From Metallyticus violacea (lineage: Eukaryota; Arthropoda; Insecta; Mantodea; Metallyticidae), in assembly GCA_030762175.1 (NCBI GenBank), contig CM060831.1, forward strand, positions 70,947,501 to 71,011,500: a stretch of DNA of 64,000 nt, read 5' to 3'. Shown piece after piece: positions 1-11,110 of this stretch. A program made the translations under genes and the position numbers. The notes under the pieces were generated by a model. That model was not told the DNA's origin. It saw only the letters and a list, made by a program, of their open reading frames with translations, and did not search any database. Each line of letters starts with the position of its first letter. Within the stretch, counting starts at the first letter, position 1.

Positions 1-870
1 GAGACTCATGTTCGGCTTGATGTTGAAATTTATATTATTAAGGACTTAGCCTTGCCCAATTGGGCATATGCAAGATGTGAGGCTTTGATCCATGATGAAA
101 CCTAAATATGTTGGCAGTGGGTACTGGAAATTTTAATGCAAAAGACCTCAAGAGGTTGGTAGGTGGCTGTGTTTAAATTATGCTAGAGTGACGCTTGCAG
201 GCTTTAAACTTAATGCACTATTTGCCAACCCAGCACTCTATTACATGGAGTGCGTCCAAAGTTTTTGCAGATGTGCTGTTCTGCCGAATTGGGTCAGAAC
301 TGCAGCATATCTGTAGATGTAATGATTTTTGAGATGTCATTCACATAAGATTACCCTTACCCTCTTGAATTCCTAGTATTAATGGAATTTGTTTAAATTT
401 TGTGATGTAAACTACAAAATGGAATCCCCATCCTTTATATAATGCTATTAGGTCAAACATGATGTGTGAGAGTTTAGTGCCAAACCTGGCTGAAGGCACT
501 TAATATTAAGCAGAACTAGATTGGTGGATTCAAGTATGTTGAATCCATAAGTGCAGTGTTCTGTTGCACGATGAAGCTACAGAGTTATGGAATACTGGGT
601 TCCTAAGCCAAACTATTCCTATATGACTTAGCTTGATGACATTACATATTGTTGATAACGTGATTAATGTTTTCAATATTATTTTTCTGTAATTATCTGG
701 ATTGCTATAGTCTTTATTTTTTTTTTGGGCAAATGTATAAAATATTTGCAATGAAAAAGATCTTCAGACTCTTCAGTCTATGTCATGTCAAGTCACTTCT
801 TTGTTAATAGGTCTATGGGTGACATTAACTTTTCCCTATCTTAAGGTTACACCCAGTCAGATAAAACTGT
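1..870. other. AT-rich stretch, no gene recognised
   Basis: No reading frame here resembles a known family and no repeat shared with the rest of the window was found. The longest open stretch, on the minus strand near the right end, is about 73 codons and looks like chance. The block ends where the three-unit tandem repeat begins. Confidence 0.5.
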
Positions 871-2553
871 ACACTAACAGTAAAGATATAACAACAAGTT
901 AGCTTCAGGCATTGGTAATGGGTCCAATTTGCTCTTAATGCAACTAACCTCATTAAATCTGAAGCTTAAAAACAACTATCTAAAACTTAACCTAAGACAG
1001 AAAAGAGGAAGGAAGTAGAAGTAAGAAAGAGGCAGACAGTAGGCGCCAAAAGACACGAGCAGCAGAGGGCCAACACCAGAGGTGAGCCATTAACCAGTCT
1101 GAGGACGGTAGCTACGACCTTGCTGCTCTACCTATCTGTCTGCAGGTCCCAAAAACTAATTGAGCTGATGCTCGGCAGAAATCAGTCCTTTACCTGGAGG
1201 CAGAAGTGCTTCTTTGGTTCTCTTCAGCAATTCTTGGTTACCTTCAGCTCTGAGACTGCTCTCTCCTCTCACCTATACATTGTTGATACTCCCAAGAAGG
1301 TTTATCCATGTAGTTGCCTACAAACATTTTGAATATAACATGAGTAACTGTATGTTTTCACTACTGGTTTCTGTAGTTATGCAATACTTTTTGTTTCCTT
1401 TCTTATTTTTAAAACTAACTTTCCATACAAGCCACCATTAACAATAAAGATATAAGAAAAAGTTAGCTTCAGACATTTGTGATGGGTTCAATTTGCTCTT
1501 AATTAGACTAACCTTGTTAAAGCTGAAGTTTAAGAACAACTATCTAATCCTTCACCTAAGACAGAAAAGAGGAAGAAAGTAGAAGTAAGAAAGAGGCAGA
1601 CAGTCGGAGGCAAAAGACAACACCAGAGGTGAGTCATTAACCAGTCTGAGGATGGTAGCTATGACCGACCTGTCTGCAGGTTCCAAACACTAATTGAGCT
1701 GATGCTCGACAGGAGTCAGTCCTCACCTGGAGGCAGAAGTGCTTCTTTGGTTCTCTTCAGCAATTCTTGGTGGCCTTCAGCTCTCAGACTGCTCTATCCT
1801 CTCTTCCATACATCGTTGATACTCCTAAGAAGGTTTATCCATGTAGTTGCCTACAAAAGTTTGGAATATAACATGAGTAACTGTATGCTTTCACTACTGG
1901 TTTCTGTAGTTATGCAATGTTTATGTTTCCTTTCTTTGTTTTAGAGCCAACTTCCCATACAAGTCACCACTAACACAAAAGATATGTGAACAAGTTAGCT
2001 TCAGGCATTTGTAATGGGTCCAATTTGCTCTAAATTAGACTATCCTTGATAAAGCTTAAAAACAACTATCTAATCCTTAACCTATGACAGAAAAGAGGAA
2101 GGAAGTAGAAGTAAGAGGCAGCCAGTAGGTGCCAAAAGACACGAGCAGCAGAGGGCCAACACCAGAGGTGAGCCATTAACCAGTCTGAGGACGGTAGCTA
2201 CGACCTTGCTGCTCTACCTATCTGTCTGCAGGTCCCAAACACTAATTGTGCTCATGCTCGGCAGAAGTCAGTCCTTTACCTGGAGGCAGAAGTGCTTCTT
2301 TAGTTCTCATCAATCCTTGTTTGCCCTCAGCACCGAGACTTCTCTCTCCTCTCATCCACACATCGATGATACTCCCAAGAAGGTTTATCCATGTAGGTGC
2401 CTACAAACATGATTGAATGTAACATGAGTAACTGCACGTTTTCAGATGACCTGAAATGTTAAAGAGCATCCATAAATATGTATGTTTTCACTACTGGTTT
2501 CTGTGGTTTCCTTTTTTTGTTTTAAAGCTAACTTCCCATACAAGTTGCCACTA
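871..2553. repeat. Three-unit tandem repeat, about 560 bp per unit
   Basis: Three successive units begin near 871, 1437 and 1970, each after a CACTAAC/CATTAAC-like junction. They share long blocks in the same order, for example GTTAGCTTCAGGCATT, GACAGAAAAGAGGAAG, CAGTCTGAGGA and AAGAAGGTTTATCCATGTAG. Unit 2 lacks part of the block that reads GACACGAGCAGCAGAGGGC in units 1 and 3. Each unit has a donor-like AGAGGTGAG and an acceptor-like CTGTCTGCAGGT. Open frames of 68-80 codons occur in each unit, but in different frames with unshared indels, so the repeat does not look selected for protein. It could be a duplicated non-coding exon or an unclassified repeat. Confidence 0.85.
2445..2480 (+). 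mobile_element. SINE family B, 36-bp 3'-tail fragment
   Basis: Unit 3 of the tandem repeat carries extra sequence, absent from units 1 and 2, that reads GATGACCTGAAATGTTAAAG and then the rest of the family B 3' end, stopping at CATAAATATG. It is bracketed by CACGTTTTCA (left) and TATGTTTTCA (right), a 10-bp imperfect duplication of the site that is single in the other units. This is an extremely 5'-truncated retrotransposed copy. Confidence 0.8.
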
Positions 2554-2676
2554 ACTCTTTTAGGATAATAAATTAGCATCTCAAATTCTGGTATTCACCT
2601 TCACAAACTTAAGAAAAATGGCCCCAACCAGGAATTTAAATGAAGCAAGGCAAAAGAAGCTGTTTAATGACTGAAT

Positions 2677-2861
2677 TTTTTTTTCAATACTGTTTAACGC
2701 CCGTTTTTACTACTGAGGCACCACAGGCGGGGGACGCGACATGAAATGATAAACTTTAAAAAAACCTCAGTCAGGGAGGACGGTCCTGGTGGGATTCGAA
2801 CCCCAGACCTCCCAATCACGAGTCTGCACCTTAACAACCTCGGCCACCCGTGGCGGTGAAC
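2677..2861 (-). mobile_element. SINE family A, copy 1
   Basis: Read on the minus strand, this has a tRNA-like head with an A-box-like TGGCCGAGG and a B box GGTTCGAATCC. It then runs through GTCCTCCCTGACTGAGG and ends in a CGGGCGTTAAACA tail followed by A-rich sequence. The head resembles Ser/Leu tRNAs. ACTGAAT occurs just outside both ends and may be the target-site duplication. Compared with the other two copies it lacks about 80 bp of the body. It matches pol III promoter architecture but is not a tRNA gene. Confidence 0.85.
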
Positions 2862-2868
2862 CACTGAA

Positions 2869-3538
2869 TGGTTTACATAATATTTCCCTTGTATAAGAAG
2901 GAACTGATACATCCTACAAGAATGTATTAAACATGTTTATACCAACCCCACTCCCACAAACCTAGGAAATGTTTCAGGAACAATCGCTTCCATCATCGGC
3001 TGTTGATTGACTGCTTGATTTGGTGGTTGGATCTCAAGGTGCTTCTGTGGCGCTCTATGATTGTTTGAGTAAGAACTTGCCCATTTCATCAATGGGTAGA
3101 ACATAAAAATTAATTCAATTTTTTCTAGGTTCCAGCCATCTCTGAACTCGGCAAGTTCCTGTTCAAACCATCAGAGACTGCCACAGAAGCACTTGGGATC
3201 CAGCAGCCAGTAAACAGCTGATGAACATGTACAAGTGTTGTGTAAGTAAGTGGAGTTAGTGAAAAATGTTTCATACAAACTTGTAGAATACATTACCGCT
3301 CCACTGTCTACAGCACCCAAAGGGATGGATATGTTTTTGGTTTTTCCCATTTCATCTTACTTTTAACTAACAAAACTTCATTACATCAAAGGTTAATTAT
3401 ATTTCTTGTATATGTGCTCTAAATTTCATAATGTAGCATATTATTTAATATTTTTTGCAGGCCTAAAGTAAACATGCTGTAGAAAATGAAATTTTTACAG
3501 AAAACTAATTTCATTTCATCGTAAACTGAAACATCAAC
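2869..3538. other. No gene recognised
   Basis: AT-rich sequence between the first SINE and the first GGGCCC-ended element. No long frame, tRNA or repeat relationship was seen. Confidence 0.5.
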
Positions 3539-4522
3539 GGCTCTGTTTATACATTACAAATTAGTAAAATTCTATTTCACAAAGATTTCTGCTACACTTG
3601 TACTTTACTACTCCATGCTTACAAATGTACAAGTAAATTTCTCTACAAGTGTAGGAACATTGGTCATTTGAAATACTAGCACAAAATTTATTATCTTTTT
3701 AATGATTTTGAGAGCCCATGCACCCAAATGCCAAGTATTAGCAAAAATGATGATAATGATGAGTAGGAATACGTATAGAGAAAGAATAAATAATGATAAA
3801 GCTAGGTTAAATGCAAATAAAGTATGACTTATGATTGATATTGATGTTCATGTTTCCTGTTCCAAATGCATATTTCAGACCTGCATCTTAGTTACTGTAT
3901 TTTTTGCTAATTGCCACCAGAGTAATTTCTTTTCATCCTTCATTTGTATTTTTAAGGTTCTTGCTACATGCCACGAAAATAATCTCTTTTCATTCTCTTT
4001 TAGAAGAATTTCTTTTGGCTAGATTTTTCCAGTTTTTTTTACTTATGAGAACATGTTTGTCAAGCAATATAAACAAATAAATAAATATAAAGGATCAAAT
4101 GGACTAATAAAATGACCAAAGAGCAATCGGGAAGTGCAATTCTTTTGCCATCTCTCGACGGCTGAAATTAATGCCCCTAAATATAGCCTTATGGAACCAT
4201 CATCTCAAAGTGGATTATAATGCTTCATTATCGATAAATACATAATAATATATTTAAATTATCATTAAGTCTGAGAAAACAACAAGACTCCTTTTGCAGA
4301 AATGACGATGATCGGCTCCGTGAATTAAAAATCCCAAAAGAATGGACATAATCTAATTCAAGGTAGCGCGATATATGGCAAACAGCTGTTCCTCCATAGC
4401 GCTAATATTTTACCAGTGTTGCATTTCTTTTGTGGAACAGAAAGTTACAAGACCATACGTTAAAACAACCTGCACTAATGCACTTGTATATATTAGACTA
4501 CACGTTTGTAAAACAGGGTCAT
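3539..4522. mobile_element. GGGCCC-ended DNA element, copy 1 (non-autonomous)
   Basis: One of three dispersed copies of the same roughly 1-kb sequence. The right terminus reads AAAACAGGGTC, the inverse of the left terminus GGGCCCTGTTTCACAAA seen in copy 3. The left terminus here is degraded to GGCTCTGTTT with a small deletion. Shared interior landmarks include TCTGCTACACTTGTACTTTA, AGCAATCGGGAAGTGCAATT and TAGCCTTATGG. No transposase frame is present, so it is a non-autonomous terminal-inverted-repeat element. The superfamily was not determined because no convincing target duplication was found. Confidence 0.8.
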
Positions 4523-4859
4523 GATTTCCAAATGCCAAAGAAAGCTTTCAAAAGCAATATTGTTTCTGCAGTAAAATGCTAATCCTTGTAAGAGTACCCA
4601 TTTCACAGAGAATCGGCAAATCTTCACTTAAAGTTCTAAAACCAAGCCTGCTCATCTAGTTTAGCCCCTTCAGACCCTCCTCTACCCTAATCTCGAGAAA
4701 TATCTTGAAGAATGGCAATTTTCAAGCTATGAGAGTGCCACAGCTTAACCAAAGAATTTTTCTTGCACAGTTATAGAAATTGGGACAAAAATGTCACAAA
4801 CTTGTGCAGGTAGAATAAATACATTTTTTCTTTACAAAGCAAAAAACTTATTATTTCAC
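4523..4859. other. No gene recognised
   Basis: Short AT-rich interval after copy 1 of the GGGCCC element. Nothing recognised. Confidence 0.45.
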
Positions 4860-5180
4860 ATATATTACAATCATTTTAGCTGGTTAAACAAATTACCTCA
4901 TTCTGTCCTATCAAGGTATTTTGTACATCCTTTGGTCTTGTCAGAAAGCTCACATCCAGGACCATCTAGACTCTTGGCATGATGTCACCTCTGACTCCAC
5001 CTCCTAAAACAAATACAATATACATTTTTATCATCAAGGAGAAGAAGTGAATAAAACTTTACAACTCTTTAGACAAACATGTTATAAAATACCAGAGAAT
5101 AATTATGGACAGTAAATTAAAATTTAGATACCATGTCATTTTCACACTCAGAAAGAAGTGTTAAACTAATGCATCTATAT
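4860..5180 (-). repeat. Dispersed repeat, copy A, with exon-like borders on the minus strand
   Basis: Matches 28105-28430 over about 300 bp, for example CTTGTCAGAAA and ACCATCTAGACTC. On the minus strand both copies show a pyrimidine-rich TTTTAG|GA acceptor-like site about 110 bp before a GAG|GTAA donor-like site. The enclosed segment is interrupted by stops here, and no continuous protein is shared by the two copies. It may be a duplicated non-coding exon, a decayed exon, or an unclassified transposon. Confidence 0.65.
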
Positions 5181-5447
5181 AATTTTCTTAATGTAGAAAT
5201 GTTCTTTAATTAAAATGCTCAAAACATGGCTAATCTTTATGAAAATATATGTACTACAATATTTCAAATGTGTAAGAGCACATCAATTGGGGTGATAATT
5301 AAGGAAATCTACAAGGGTATAGTAAGAGAAAACAACATTAGTGCGGTAGATGGATAAGATATTTCCAAACTCTTTTAATAGTAGAACAGCTCAACAGTCA
5401 GAAGTTATGGGTAAAGGAAAATGTATATTTTATTTACCAATCAGACA

Positions 5448-7516
5448 GGCAAACAGCAGTAGATGAAGTACGAGAACAAATTAGAAGACTGAAAAAGAAT
5501 AAAGTAGGTGGAATAGATGGAATACCATGGGAGTTTTGGAAAGCATGGAGCTTAGATGAGAAAAGATTGTGTTTATAGTTAGGGTATTAAATTGCATTTT
5601 TAAAGGAAGCAGTGTCCCAAGAAGTTGGGGAATGGCAATAGTGCTGTCAATATTTAAGAATATGGGAAGTGTGAGCATCCCCTCTAATTACAAGGCAATT
5701 AGCTTGTTATCCGTATTAGGTAAGATATACAAAGGGGTCTTAGCAGAAAGAGTGCAAATGTGAGCAGAAGAACGGAATGATTGATAATATCTTTGTTACA
5801 GATACATTGGTAAATAAGTATTTAGCAACAAGAATATATATGTTATTTGTGGATTTTCAAAAAGCATTGGACAATAAATCGGGAATGAGTAACAGGTTCA
5901 TAAAAATATTACAAAGCACATATACTGATAATGGGTTTTGTATACAAATGTCAAGTAACAAAGTAATTCGAGTGATTACATACAAACGCTGCAAATTAAG
6001 GCCATACTATTCAATTTGTTCATTTGTGATATCCTAGAGGAAATTAATGCAGTAAGTAGTCATGTTTCAATAATTAACAATAATAGAATACCTGGTTTGT
6101 TATTGGCAGATGATCTTGTTGCAGGGTCTTATCTAATGTGGGATTCATTAAGTCAATTGAAGCAAGAGAGAGATATTTTTGCAAGAAGTGTAGTTTACTT
6201 ATTAATCTAAGCAAATCATAAATTGTGGTTTTTAAAAACAGAAACAAATTAAGGAAAGATGAGAAATGGTGTTGGCAAGATTATTTCAGAGTAAGATTAA
6301 GTGGTAAGGACGGATGAAGTGATCAAAAGAAGACGATACTAGCTAAAGGGAAGCTTTCTCTGAAAGCTATAAGGGCATGCTTAGATTAAATATCAAGGAT
6401 GAATGTAAATTGGTTACAGAGAGTATATGGGGCAGTGGTGGAGTAAAATTCTCTTAGAGTAGAGATTTGTAGTCTGGAGGAAGGGTGAGCTAATATGAAT
6501 TTGATACGCAGAAACGTCTGCAAACAAATATTGGGCTTACCAAGAGCCTTGCCAAATTGCATTGCTCAAGTAGAACTAGGAAGAATGGGTAGTAAAGGGA
6601 AACTTATGGAAAGAGTATTGAAATACTGGTTTAGAATTAAAAATTCAAATGAACATAGTGTTTGGTAGGTCAGCAAAGGCTTAATACGGTGCTACTTGGC
6701 TTAACAAGATAAAGACAATTCTAGAAAAAAGTGATTTTTTTGGATATGTGGAGAGCTAGAGGAGCACTAGGAAGTGGTTTCCTCAAAAGAAATCAGGTTG
6801 AGAATCAAAGACATTGAAAGACAAGATATATTTGCTAGTTTTCATTTCTAAACATCATTGAGTATTTGCAGAAAAATTAAAACAGTTTAGAACATGGGAT
6901 AATTATAAATATTGTACTTACAAAGCTGTTGACAATGGAGCGGTAATATATGCTAAACTTAGGTATTCATTTTTACATAAAAATAAGACACATTTCGGGA
7001 GAATCTCTCCCATCTTCCGTTGCTCATTGAATTCCAAAAGTAATGGCAGTTTAGTGAGCAACTGAAGATGGGAGAGATTCTCCCGAAATGCGTCTTATTT
7101 TTATGTAAGTGGAGTGTAAAAATGAATACCTAAGTTTAGCGAAAAATATGTTGAAATATGTGATAAAGCAGCAAGAGAAGGCTTTGCATGGGCAAGAACA
7201 GGGATTCTGAAACAGAAGAGTTTAAGAGTAAGGAGAAAGTGCAATAAATGTCCATTGTATAGCCAGAAAGATTATAATTGGCATATATTATTAGAATGCA
7301 AGGAAATCTAGTTTCTTAGGGAGAAGCTGGGAATGCAGAGATGGTCTAATCTAATAAAAGAAATTACAGAGAAACAGATGTTGAATGTTAAATCAGGAAA
7401 AGTCATGGTGGAAATTGGCCTTTATTTCGGTAAAGTGAGAGCAAAATGGTTGAAAAAACTTAACAAACAAGGCAACAAAGAAGCTGTAGAGTGTGAGGGA
7501 TTTGACTGAAATAGTA
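5448..7516 (+). mobile_element. Non-LTR retrotransposon (LINE) ORF2 relic: RT to C-terminal zinc knuckle
   Basis: Fragments in shifting frames follow the order of a LINE ORF2. First is an RT N-terminal block (REQIRRLKKNKVGGIDGIPW), then a fingers/palm piece with SLLSVLGKIYKGVLAERV, then the catalytic LLLADDLV at about 6094-6120 (equivalent of the YADD box). A post-RT region follows with QILGLPRALPNCIAQVEL. Last, near 7229-7310, comes a C-x2-C-x10-H-x4-C motif (CNKCPLYSQKDYNWHILLEC), typical of C-terminal LINE zinc knuckles. No apurinic-type endonuclease is visible upstream, so the copy is 5'-truncated. Many stops and frameshifts make it non-functional. A foldback element interrupts it between the RT and the knuckle. 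A second relic of similar type lies near 30.8-31.6 kb. Confidence 0.85.
6952..7140. mobile_element. Foldback MITE inserted in the LINE relic
   Basis: The left arm begins GCTAAACTTAGGTATTCATT and the right arm ends with its reverse complement. The arms extend for about 65-80 bp, including TTTCGGGAGAATCTCTCCCA, with a short unpaired centre. The right arm has a roughly 14-bp insertion next to TTATGTAAG. It separates two parts of one LINE reading frame, so it inserted after the LINE. There is no coding capacity. Confidence 0.9.
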
Positions 7517-8211
7517 GGAAGGGGCCTATAACTCGGTAACCTCAGAGTTTGGGTATATCGGACCCCAGGAAATACACCAACAAATGGTAGTGAAGTATAG
7601 TGAAGAAGTAAGAGCATATGAAGATCCATCAGTTGCATTTGTAGCTTTAGAGCTAGAATTCTCAGCTTAGTGGCAGCTCTTAAAGTTACAAAAGGTGCAA
7701 TCAAACTTGATGAGTAAAATGACCATTCTTTACTTTTCTTGGTCCTCCTCCTAGTTATAACCATGATAACAGGAACATAAAACTTGCAAAAGCTTAGCAA
7801 AAAATGTAGATAAGCAAAGCGTGTAAGAGCAAAGACCGGAGAAATGGTCACATGATATCATATAAGAGGAAAATTTTAATCTATTCAAAACATAACAAAA
7901 TAAATCCATCTTGCACATATACTGAGCATTTAAAAGAGGAGAAAAAATTTCTGATATAAATACTCTGTTCCAACAAAAACCAAGCTGGATTTGGAGTGCA
8001 TATCATTGTATTTATCCTAAACACACATCGATTAAAATACAGATGCTAAACAAACCACTGTATCTAACCTTGTTGTAAACTTAATAGAAGTTAAAAACAG
8101 TGAAGTTATTGATTATATACATAAGGAAATTGGTATTAGATCACACTATATTTCACTAACTCATTAATTTATCAAAACATGTTTCAAGAGCATTCCCTCT
8201 CATCTTCAGCT
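7517..8211. other. No gene recognised
   Basis: Sequence downstream of the LINE relic. A 152-codon minus-strand frame (7393-7851) overlaps the LINE 3' end in antisense and is judged spurious. The rest is AT-rich without identifiable features. Confidence 0.5.
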
Positions 8212-9427
8212 GGGCCCTGTTCCACAAAAGTATGGTCTAATACATTACAAGTGCATGCACTTGTAACTAGTAGTTATCACAAAATTCTTTTACACGATAA
8301 TTTCTGATACGCTTGTACTTTACTACTCCATATTTACAAATGTACAAGTGATTTTTGTTTTCTGTTCCACAGAAGTATTAATATTAGTCGGGCACTGGTA
8401 ATTTGTATACAAGAGTGTAGGAACATTGGTAACTTCAAGTACTAGCACAAAAAATATTATATTTTTAATGATTTTGGGAGCCAATTGACCCAAATGGGCC
8501 AAGTATTGGGGATGGTGATATTGGTAAGTAGAAATATGTATAAAGAATAAATAAGAACTTGTGTATAAGCATAAAGTTAGATGAAGTGCAAATAAAGTAC
8601 GGCTCATGTTTGAAATTGGCATATCCTGTTCTAAATGCATATCTCAGACCAGTATCTTGGTTAATGTATTTTGAAGGTTCTTGCTACATGGCCAAAAATA
8701 ATTGTTCATTTCAATTAAAAATGAATGTAGGAATCCACACTGTGAAACTATCATAATCTTGTTGAATTAAAAGTAAAACTTCTAAAATCATGTTAAAATA
8801 TTAAACTCACATATTAAAATGTGAAACGTCAAGAGAGTTTAATATATTGACATGATTTTAGAAGTTTTACTTTTAATTCAACGAGATAATTTTTCATTCT
8901 GTATTCTCTTTTAAAACAATCTCTTTTGTCATGCTTTTTGCTTATGAGAACGTGATAGTCAAGCAATATAAACAAATTTATAAAATTAAATGGAATAATA
9001 AAATAAAATGACCGAGAGTAATCGGGAAGCTCGATTCTTCTTTCATATCTCAATGGCTGAAATTGATGCTCCTAAATGTAGCCTTATGGGACCGTTGTCT
9101 CAAAGTGGATTATTATTATGCTTGAATATTGATAAATACAAAATAAAGTATTTAAATTATAATTATGTCTGAAAAAAAAAACGACCATTTTGCAGGAATG
9201 ACAATGATACCCTCTATGCATTAAAATCCCTAAAGAGTAGACATAACCTAATTCAAGGTATGGCAAAATGCGACAAACAGCTGTTCCTCCATCTTACTCT
9301 TCTATGGCGTAACTTGTAACTAATATTTTACCAGTATAGCATTTCTTTCATGGAATATAAAGTTACAAGACCATACTTTATAAGAGCCTTCACTGATACA
9401 CCAATGTACTTTTGCAAAACAGGGCCA
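8212..9427. mobile_element. GGGCCC-ended DNA element, copy 2, carrying a nested insertion
   Basis: The left end reads TGGGCCCTGTTCCACAAAAG and the right end is the inverse (GCAAAACAGGGCCA). The interior is collinear with copies 1 and 3, including CTTGTACTTTACTACTCCAT, ATCGGGAAG and AAACAGCTGTTCCTCCAT. It is longer than the others mainly because of a 183-bp insertion at 8703-8885. No transposase is present. Confidence 0.85.
8703..8885. mobile_element. Hairpin element nested in GGGCCC copy 2
   Basis: Absent from copies 1 and 3 at the same place. The right part is a long stem: arms at 8758-8808 and 8835-8885, about 51 bp each and nearly perfect (start CTTGTTGAATTAAAAG, end CTTTTAATTCAACGAG), with a 26-bp loop. 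ATAAT flanks the insertion on both sides (8698-8702 and 8886-8890), consistent with a 5-bp target duplication. It is a MITE-like foldback sequence younger than its host element. Confidence 0.85.
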
Positions 9428-9453
9428 TGGAAACTCACTAATGCTGGCAGGTA

Positions 9454-9600
9454 CCAAAAGCTCATGTCAAAGCTCCTGTTTCAGGTTCAATGATTTTAGC
9501 AGGGTTTTTACTAAAGTTAGGGGGGTATGGTATACTTCAGATATATATTATTACAACAAGTGTGTATAATTTTATTTGAATACAAAAATATTTCATTGGG
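9454..9600 (+). pseudogene. nad4: Nuclear mitochondrial insertion (NUMT): nad4 fragment
   Basis: One frame reads [17 protein letters not shown] and, shortly after, [10 protein letters not shown]. These are hallmark blocks of NADH dehydrogenase subunit 4, the membrane subunit of respiratory complex I. Continuing in the same frame, NFI is followed by TGA at 9577-9579 and then I. Under the invertebrate mitochondrial code TGA is Trp, giving an NFIWI-like block as in insect ND4; under the nuclear code it is a stop. About 49 codons are recognisable, ending shortly after. The fragment lies in the 250-bp gap between two GGGCCC elements. It cannot be expressed as a complex I subunit from the nucleus. 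Confidence 0.85.
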
Positions 9601-9675
9601 AATAAGTCACGTAACATATATAAATAATACTAGTATTCTACCTAAGAAGATAAGAATTAAGATATAGTGCCCTTT

Positions 9676-10792
9676 GGGCCCTGTTTCACAAATGTATGGT
9701 CTAGTACATTACAAGTGTACGAAAACTGGTAATTTGTAGTTATTAGTAAAATTCTGTTCCACAAGATTTCTGCTACACTTGTACTTTATTACTCCATACT
9801 TACAAATGTACAAGTGAATTTTCTTTTTTCTGTTCTACGAAAGTATCAGTATTATTATTAGTCATAGTCGGGCATTGGTAGTTTGTATATATTCTTTACA
9901 AGTGAAGGAAAATTCGTAACTTAAAATACTAGCACAAAATTTATTACCTCTTTAATGATAATGGGAGCCAGTGGACTCAAATGTGCCAAATATTAGCAAA
10001 AGTGATGATAATGAGTAGGAATGTGCATAAAGGGATGATAATGAGTAGGAATATGCATAAAGAAAGAATAAATGTTCGTTTATAATGATAAAGATAGATT
10101 AAGTGCAAATAAGTACAGCTTAGGATTGATATTGATGTTAATGTTTCCTGTTGCAAATGCATATTTCAGACCAGCATCTTAGTTAATGTATTTTTAAGGT
10201 TGTTGCTACAGGCAACGAAAATATTTTATTATCTTTTAGAATAATTCTTTTTGGCACTTTTATTATTATTTTTTTTTTGGCTTGTGAGAACATGATTGTC
10301 AAGTAATGTAAACAAACAAATAAAATAAAGGATCAAATGGACTAATAAAATGACCAGAGAGCAATCGGGAAGTGCAATTCTTCTGCCATCTCTCGACGGC
10401 TGAAATTAATGCTCCTAAATGTAGCCTTATGGAACTATCGTCTCAAAGAGGATTATTACACTTGAATACATAATAAAATATTTGAATTATTATTATGCCT
10501 GCGGAAAAAAGGGCCCATTTTTAAAAAATAACCATGATTCGTTCCATGCATTAAAAATTCCTAAAGAGTGGCCATAACCTAATTCAAGATATGATGATGT
10601 ACGGCAAACAGCAGTTCCTCCATTCTGTTTTTATATGACATCACTTGTAACTTTTTACTAATACTTTTCCAGTATAGTATTTTATTTTATTTTTTTTTTT
10701 TTGTGGCACAGAAAGCTACAAGACCATACTTCACAAGAACCTGCACTAATACAATTGTATGTATTGGACCATTCTTTTGTGAAACAGGGCCC
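9676..10792. mobile_element. GGGCCC-ended DNA element, copy 3 (best-preserved ends)
   Basis: The left terminus is GGGCCCTGTTTCACAAA followed by TGTATGGTCTAGTACAT. The right terminus is its inverse, ending TTTGTGAAACAGGGCCC, with GGACCAT and ATACA further inside. Inverted-repeat similarity extends about 40 bp. The interior has no transposase frame and matches copies 1 and 2 throughout. Flanks gave no clear target duplication. Two copies of this family lie within 250 bp of each other around the nad4 fragment. Confidence 0.88.
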
Positions 10793-10837
10793 TGGTGGTT
10801 TCATATATAGTGTAACAGGAAGTTCATAATAGCATGC

Positions 10838-11110
10838 TTATTCTTTAAAATGTAAATCTTTTCCCATATTGCTAATTCCCTCGAATTTGAACAGTCTGGT
10901 TTCTTTTGCAATATCATGATACATCTGCAACTTCCAATTTATCCACTGTTTACATCTTACATTTCTAAAACGTTCTTTCATGCTTGTCTCCAAATTTCTT
11001 ATTGTTCTGCATATGTATACCTGATCACAATCCAAACAAACTATCTGATACACTCCTGCCTTTTTGTTGGATGGATTAACTTCCTTTATGTTTCTGTTCG
11101 AAAGGTTCCC
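10838..11110 (-). mobile_element. Penelope-like element: GIY-YIG endonuclease fragment
   Basis: A 71-codon minus-strand frame contains YQIVCLDCDQVYICRT followed by an arginine and a MKERFRN block. This is the expected start of the C-terminal GIY-YIG nuclease domain of Penelope-like elements, with YI(G) changed to YIC and a Cys-x2-Cys just before it. Just upstream, VNPSNKKAGVYQ is readable across a frame shift. It lies opposite in orientation to the Penelope-like RT about 700 bp away, so it is a separate or inverted fragment. It is degenerate. Confidence 0.75.

Noticed and set aside
2780..2856. tRNA gene
   Set aside because: The tRNA-like heads here and at the other A and B copies continue into repeated SINE bodies and do not fold as intact tRNAs.
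7393..7851. 152-codon minus-strand frame, the longest in the window
   Set aside because: It is antisense to the LINE 3' end, rich in Phe/Leu as expected from a reversed A-rich strand, and matches no family.
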